Shown here: positions 60,238 to 64,000 of the stretch, in pieces
Layout of the letters: the number at the start of each line of letters is the position of its first letter
Position numbering within the stretch: the stretch's first letter is position 1
Assembly (NCBI GenBank): GCA_963971425.1
Contig: OZ020514.1
Location: 16,187,218 to 16,251,217 of the forward strand
Direction of reading: 5' to 3'
Source of the DNA: Bryoerythrophyllum caledonicum
Lineage: Eukaryota > Streptophyta > Bryopsida > Pottiales > Pottiaceae
DNA length: 64,000 bases
Made by a program: the position numbers and the translations under genes
The notes under the pieces: generated by a model
What the model was told of the DNA's origin: nothing
The model's database searches: none
Seen by the model: the letters and a program-made list of their open reading frames with translations, nothing else

Positions 60238-60519
60238 CCACATAGTTGTTTACAATTCAATCGATGGATCCTTTGATGCAGTTGCAAACAAGGCAAGCCG
60301 TTTATCCTATAGGAGTTTTTCAATTCGTTTGGAGGATCCTTCGATTATTGAAGTTCTACCTAACTAGGGCATATGTATAAATCTCATATGTCTCGTAATT
60401 TTAATGCACACGCATAAAGATTTTTGGCTTTTTCATTGATTGTCTACAATGTATCAGCCTTTCTTAGATACTTTTGTCCCTACTGCAACTGCGTGCATGC
60501 TACATTTGATTCTTAGGTA

Positions 60520-61340
60520 TGATGCATGAATCAACATTTGACTCTTCACATTCACGACTACCATGTATTTTGTCGCTTCGCTGTTTACTATCAACTAACG
60601 TCTTGTATGTTATCGTTTCGTTGCATCAGATGATCCGCGACCCTCATTTATCAGTCTTGTTGCCCATAAATCGAGCCATACTATTGTTGTGCAATATTTC
60701 TATAATAGTGTATGTCCATGTTCTTAACTTGCATGACATTTTGTACTTCATTAATTGCAAAGGGCCAAATAACATCTGTGGGATTGAAATTGTATTGTCT
60801 CTACATAAATTGAGTTCCATTGGTGGATCCTCCTATTGGTTGACCTAGTTTGCTCGCTACATCATGACTACTTTCATTTCTTATAATTTTACTATAATTC
60901 ATTTTCTGCCTGTCAAAAGTTTTATTCACCATCTAATTTGATCATGTCAAAGAATCCCTCGAAAGATCCCTCGAAGCATTTCCACGCTTTGTACCATGAT
61001 ATTCCTTGACTAAATGTGGACTTTGACCAATCTAGACTTTTAAAAGTCTAGATTTGTTAAATATGGCATAAGTTCAATTTTCTAAGACTATTACAATTTT
61101 GAGGCAAGAAATGCTTCTAAGGAGGCCTTGATAATCACTACTTGCCTCTTGAGTTTTTTGTTGTTGGATCTTATCCTCGACTTCCATTCCACTTTGAAGA
61201 CCTAAGTTTTCATGTTGTCATGACCTAAGTTTCTGTACTATCAAGATATAATCGGTACTCTTCCAAGTTTCGGCTATCCTCTTTCCATCTGTCCAAAAAA
61301 AGGTTGCCATTTGTCTTTCAATCGTTATAGACCTTCAAGA
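60520..61340. other. No gene seen between the two DUF7869 genes
   Basis: AT-rich, no supported ORF. Contains GGATCC(T/A)TCGAT-type motifs just upstream (60258, 60330) and TCGAAAGATCCCTCGAAG near 60960. Confidence 0.4.
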
Positions 61341-61344
61341 TATC

Positions 61345-63260
61345 TCAATTGTGTGATACAAGATAAATGAATTGGATTCGAACCATGCATGGCATATCCA
61401 GGTTGGGATTCGCATCTCAAATTGCTTGAGGAGTCTAAAATGAATGCTCATCTCCATTGCAGTGCCGTATTGCAACAAAGTAGCTAGCAAGAAGATCATG
61501 ACCAACTCAAAATGAAGGAGGACAATTGTGCCATTGGCCAACAAAATGGTCATCTTTATTGTACCCTTTGCAAACCTCACCCTCCGCTATGAACTCATCT
61601 TCAATAGCATGGACAATTTGTGTCCTTAGCCAAAAGCAGTCTTTCAATGATATAGGTGAATCTATTGGAAGAGTTACAACATCTCTGACATTGGGCCAAT
61701 GGTAGGATAGAGGCTCAAAACGTGATTTGGCTTCAGCAGAGTTTCCAAATGATTGCTTCCAATGATTGATGAATCTTGAAAGTGCATTCACCTCCTTGAG
61801 GAGATAGCGCATTGTAGAAGGCTTCAATGCATCAAGTTCCCCACACGACCATAAACATCTTCCTTCCAAAATTTAATGCCACTACCTTCTCCTCCTGTAG
61901 GAAGCCAATCCTCGTCTTGACAAAGGATTTTACACTTAATTATCGGACAACCACTTGAGTCCTGATAAAACTTGAACTCATGAGCCTATGTATGGCCTTG
62001 CAAAGCTTCACAATTGTCTATAGTCATATCTCTAATAAACTTCGTAAAGTCAGGAACCTCTTGGATGAGATGCAGAATTTTGGGAACACTCTCATTTTTC
62101 ATAAACGACCACATAAGCATAGGAATGGTTGGAAAACTCTCCTTCCTCAGCGTCATACTTCAACATCCAAACAATGCATCTATATCGTCATGTGTATGAC
62201 CCACTAGCATGAAATGGACATATACCTAGAAGAAGATGTGCTTTGCAACAAGGAGAGACCTAAAACATAAAACAAACCTATTTCTCTTATCACCAACAAC
62301 ATTGTCCATTTGCATGTTTAGTATTGGAGGCAAAGGCCTCTTTGGAAAGGGGATATCTAGAATCTAGCGTAATGGATCCAAACACATCTCTGCACCCCAT
62401 AACACCGCCGCATGCGATATATGAGAACTAGATTTTAGAAAAAATTGTTGGGATGATGATTCTGGAGGTGCCTCGAGGTCACGCAAGAATTTTACAAACG
62501 ACCTAAACTTGTAATTGGCATCATGGGAGTGTAAAGCAAGGCCGTCATGCACGTAATGCTAGTTCACATGACCATCGGCAAGCATGCCTGTGACTGCAAG
62601 AGGCAACTTCAAAAACCCATCTAAGTGTTTTGGCTTATGAGAAAAAATTGGGTAAGCAGTCTTTGCGTGGTCCATCATATCATGCAAAATAGATAGAACC
62701 TTCTAGGGCGATGACTTTGATCAAAACTGGTTTTGGTAGTACAAGTCCAAATGTACCAAAGCAGACTCTATGTGGACCTACATCATGTTTTGCCATAGTA
62801 GTGATGCTTGTGTTTCAGGTTGAGTTAGCTTCTTCTCATCCTGGTATTTGTCACACGTTGAACACCGGGCAAAATTGTCTCCTCCTTTCTTTGCATAGTA
62901 CTAAGGAAAGCGCACCTGCCAAATCTTATTCAAGTTTGAGGATGGAATGGGCGGCATCCCACAGTTAGCAAGGTGCTCATCAAGAAGCTATATCTGATTC
63001 TTCTACTTGAAACTTGCAGAGAAGATCTTCGCCACAATCTTTTTGTTAGATGGGAGAACACAAGATTCTTGAGGCATGTGGTCGGCATGTCTGTCACGGA
63101 TGGCTCTAAGAACAACAATAGCTACAATCGTATGACATCTAGGCTTACACAAACTAGTATTCTTGTGGTATTGAGCTGCATGACCAGCGATAGCCTTCTT
63201 TGCATTTCGATAGAAAGTACTCAAACTCACATCCATGATTTTCATCCATACATGGGGCAA
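61345..63260 (-). pseudogene. DUF7869 transposase-like protein, copy 2, decayed
   Basis: The minus strand gives the full series of family blocks: LSTFYRNAKKAIAG, ADHMPQESCVLPS, GGDNFARCSTCDKY, ILHDMMDHAKTAYP, LKLPLAVTGMLADGH, NMQMDNVVGDKRNRFVLCF, HFMLVGHTHDDIDALFG, LRKESFPTIPMLMWSFM, DWLP, and after a frame change LKPSTMRYLLKEVNALSRF and DDHFVGQW. About ten TAG and four TGA interrupt it. Two TAG and one TGA lie at positions where family members have Trp (ATFKWK, GRW, PFW). Two TGA lie at expected Arg positions, which is a deamination-type decay pattern. Same family as the gene at 57236-60237 but clearly a different subfamily and the opposite strand. Confidence 0.65.
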
Positions 63261-63269
63261 ATGTCTACA

Positions 63270-64000
63270 ACCCCTATAGTCACAACCTTCCTACCAACAG
63301 CGTTTCTATGAAACTGTTTGTGATTGTCAAGTTTGATATGAATTCTAAACTACACAAATGACTCATAGTTTTTGGGCGTCCAAAGAACTTTTATTTTATC
63401 TCTAGGGTAGTGTTGGACGCAAAAATGACTGTAGCAGCTATTGCTTGCAATTGCCTTAATGGACTGCGGAATCAGGAGGAATTGAGCATTCTTAGATACT
63501 ACTACACAGACTTTCCTTGAGGAATTGTCGTACGTCTGAGTGCTTTCACCTAGAGGTCTATTACGCTGAACCAACCAAACATTGTAAATGTCCCTAAGGC
63601 AATGATAGAAGAGACTGACATTGTATTAGAAGACTTGTTGAATCGATTAGGTCTTAAGTGCGTACCTCTATTCATCAGAAGCTTCTTCCTCAACAAAAGT
63701 CTTGAACATTTGTACTACAACATTTGAATTGCCAAGAGGATCGGAAGGACTTAGATTTGCACTAGACTTGATATTGCAAACCAACTTCTCTACAATGCAC
63801 ACCTATACCATTGTGAAGCAAAATAGTCAACTTGACCTAGAGGTGGCAAGGAATATCATCAAACTCGGGTAGGTTTGGATTCATAGGAGTGTCAACATGA
63901 ATTTTTTTCTCTTCTGAGGAAGACAACATGGACCGCATTAAGAGTGTGAGATTTTCAATACTAGGAAGTAATGATATAAATTTTTATGTTGTTGAAAAAT
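63270..64000. other. Possible upstream part of DUF7869 copy 2
   Basis: A 74-codon minus-strand frame at 63350-63574 may belong to the N-terminal part of the same gene, but I cannot place it in the family. The rest to the window edge shows no supported feature. Confidence 0.3.

Overview
The window is eukaryotic, intron-containing nuclear DNA that is almost wholly transposon-derived. A green-lineage (Viridiplantae) host fits best. The retrotransposon has a plant-type tRNA-Arg-like primer site, there is a Mutator-like transposase with a SWIM finger, and a decayed CCCTAAA-like tract is present. No obvious single-copy host gene, tRNA or rRNA was found.

Layout. (1) 1-19942: a minus-strand Ty3/gypsy retrotransposon of about 20.5 kb whose left LTR runs off the window. 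In transcription order it has the 5' LTR, PBS, three small related leader ORFs plus one unrelated ORF, gag-pol in one frame, a long 3' region with a 787-residue coiled-coil ORF, and the 3' LTR. The LTRs are almost identical, so the insertion is young. (2) 19943-28860: an FCP1-like phosphatase remnant beside the insertion, a coiled-coil ORF, and several minisatellites. (3) 28869-33000: a second FCP1-like gene, an F-box-like fragment and dispersed palindromes. (4) 34600-45510: two divergent genes about 540 bp apart. On the minus strand is a multi-exon ParB-like plus DNA-methyltransferase-like gene; on the plus strand is a MULE transposase. They look like one autonomous element carrying a DNA-modification-type passenger gene. 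(5) 46715-49773: a second ParB-like gene. (6) 52-55 kb: a minisatellite and telomere-like DNA. (7) 57.2-60.2 kb (plus) and 61.3-63.3 kb (minus): two diverged DUF7869 transposase-like genes.

The most unusual signal cuts across these families. Frames that read as good protein are repeatedly broken by TAA or TAG where glutamine would fit, while natural C-termini end in TGA. Gag-pol runs 2288 codons with nine internal TAR and no internal TGA. An FCP1-like gene has three TAG in 26 codons, and the second ParB-like gene has about ten TAR and a terminal TGA. Either the source organism reads UAR as Gln, as in some ulvophycean green algae and ciliates, or a CAR-to-TAR decay process dominates. Damaged copies (the second DUF7869 gene) also carry TGA and TAG at conserved Trp or Arg positions, so part of the signal is ordinary decay. 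Many one-base frameshifts also occur and may be decay or uncorrected assembly errors.
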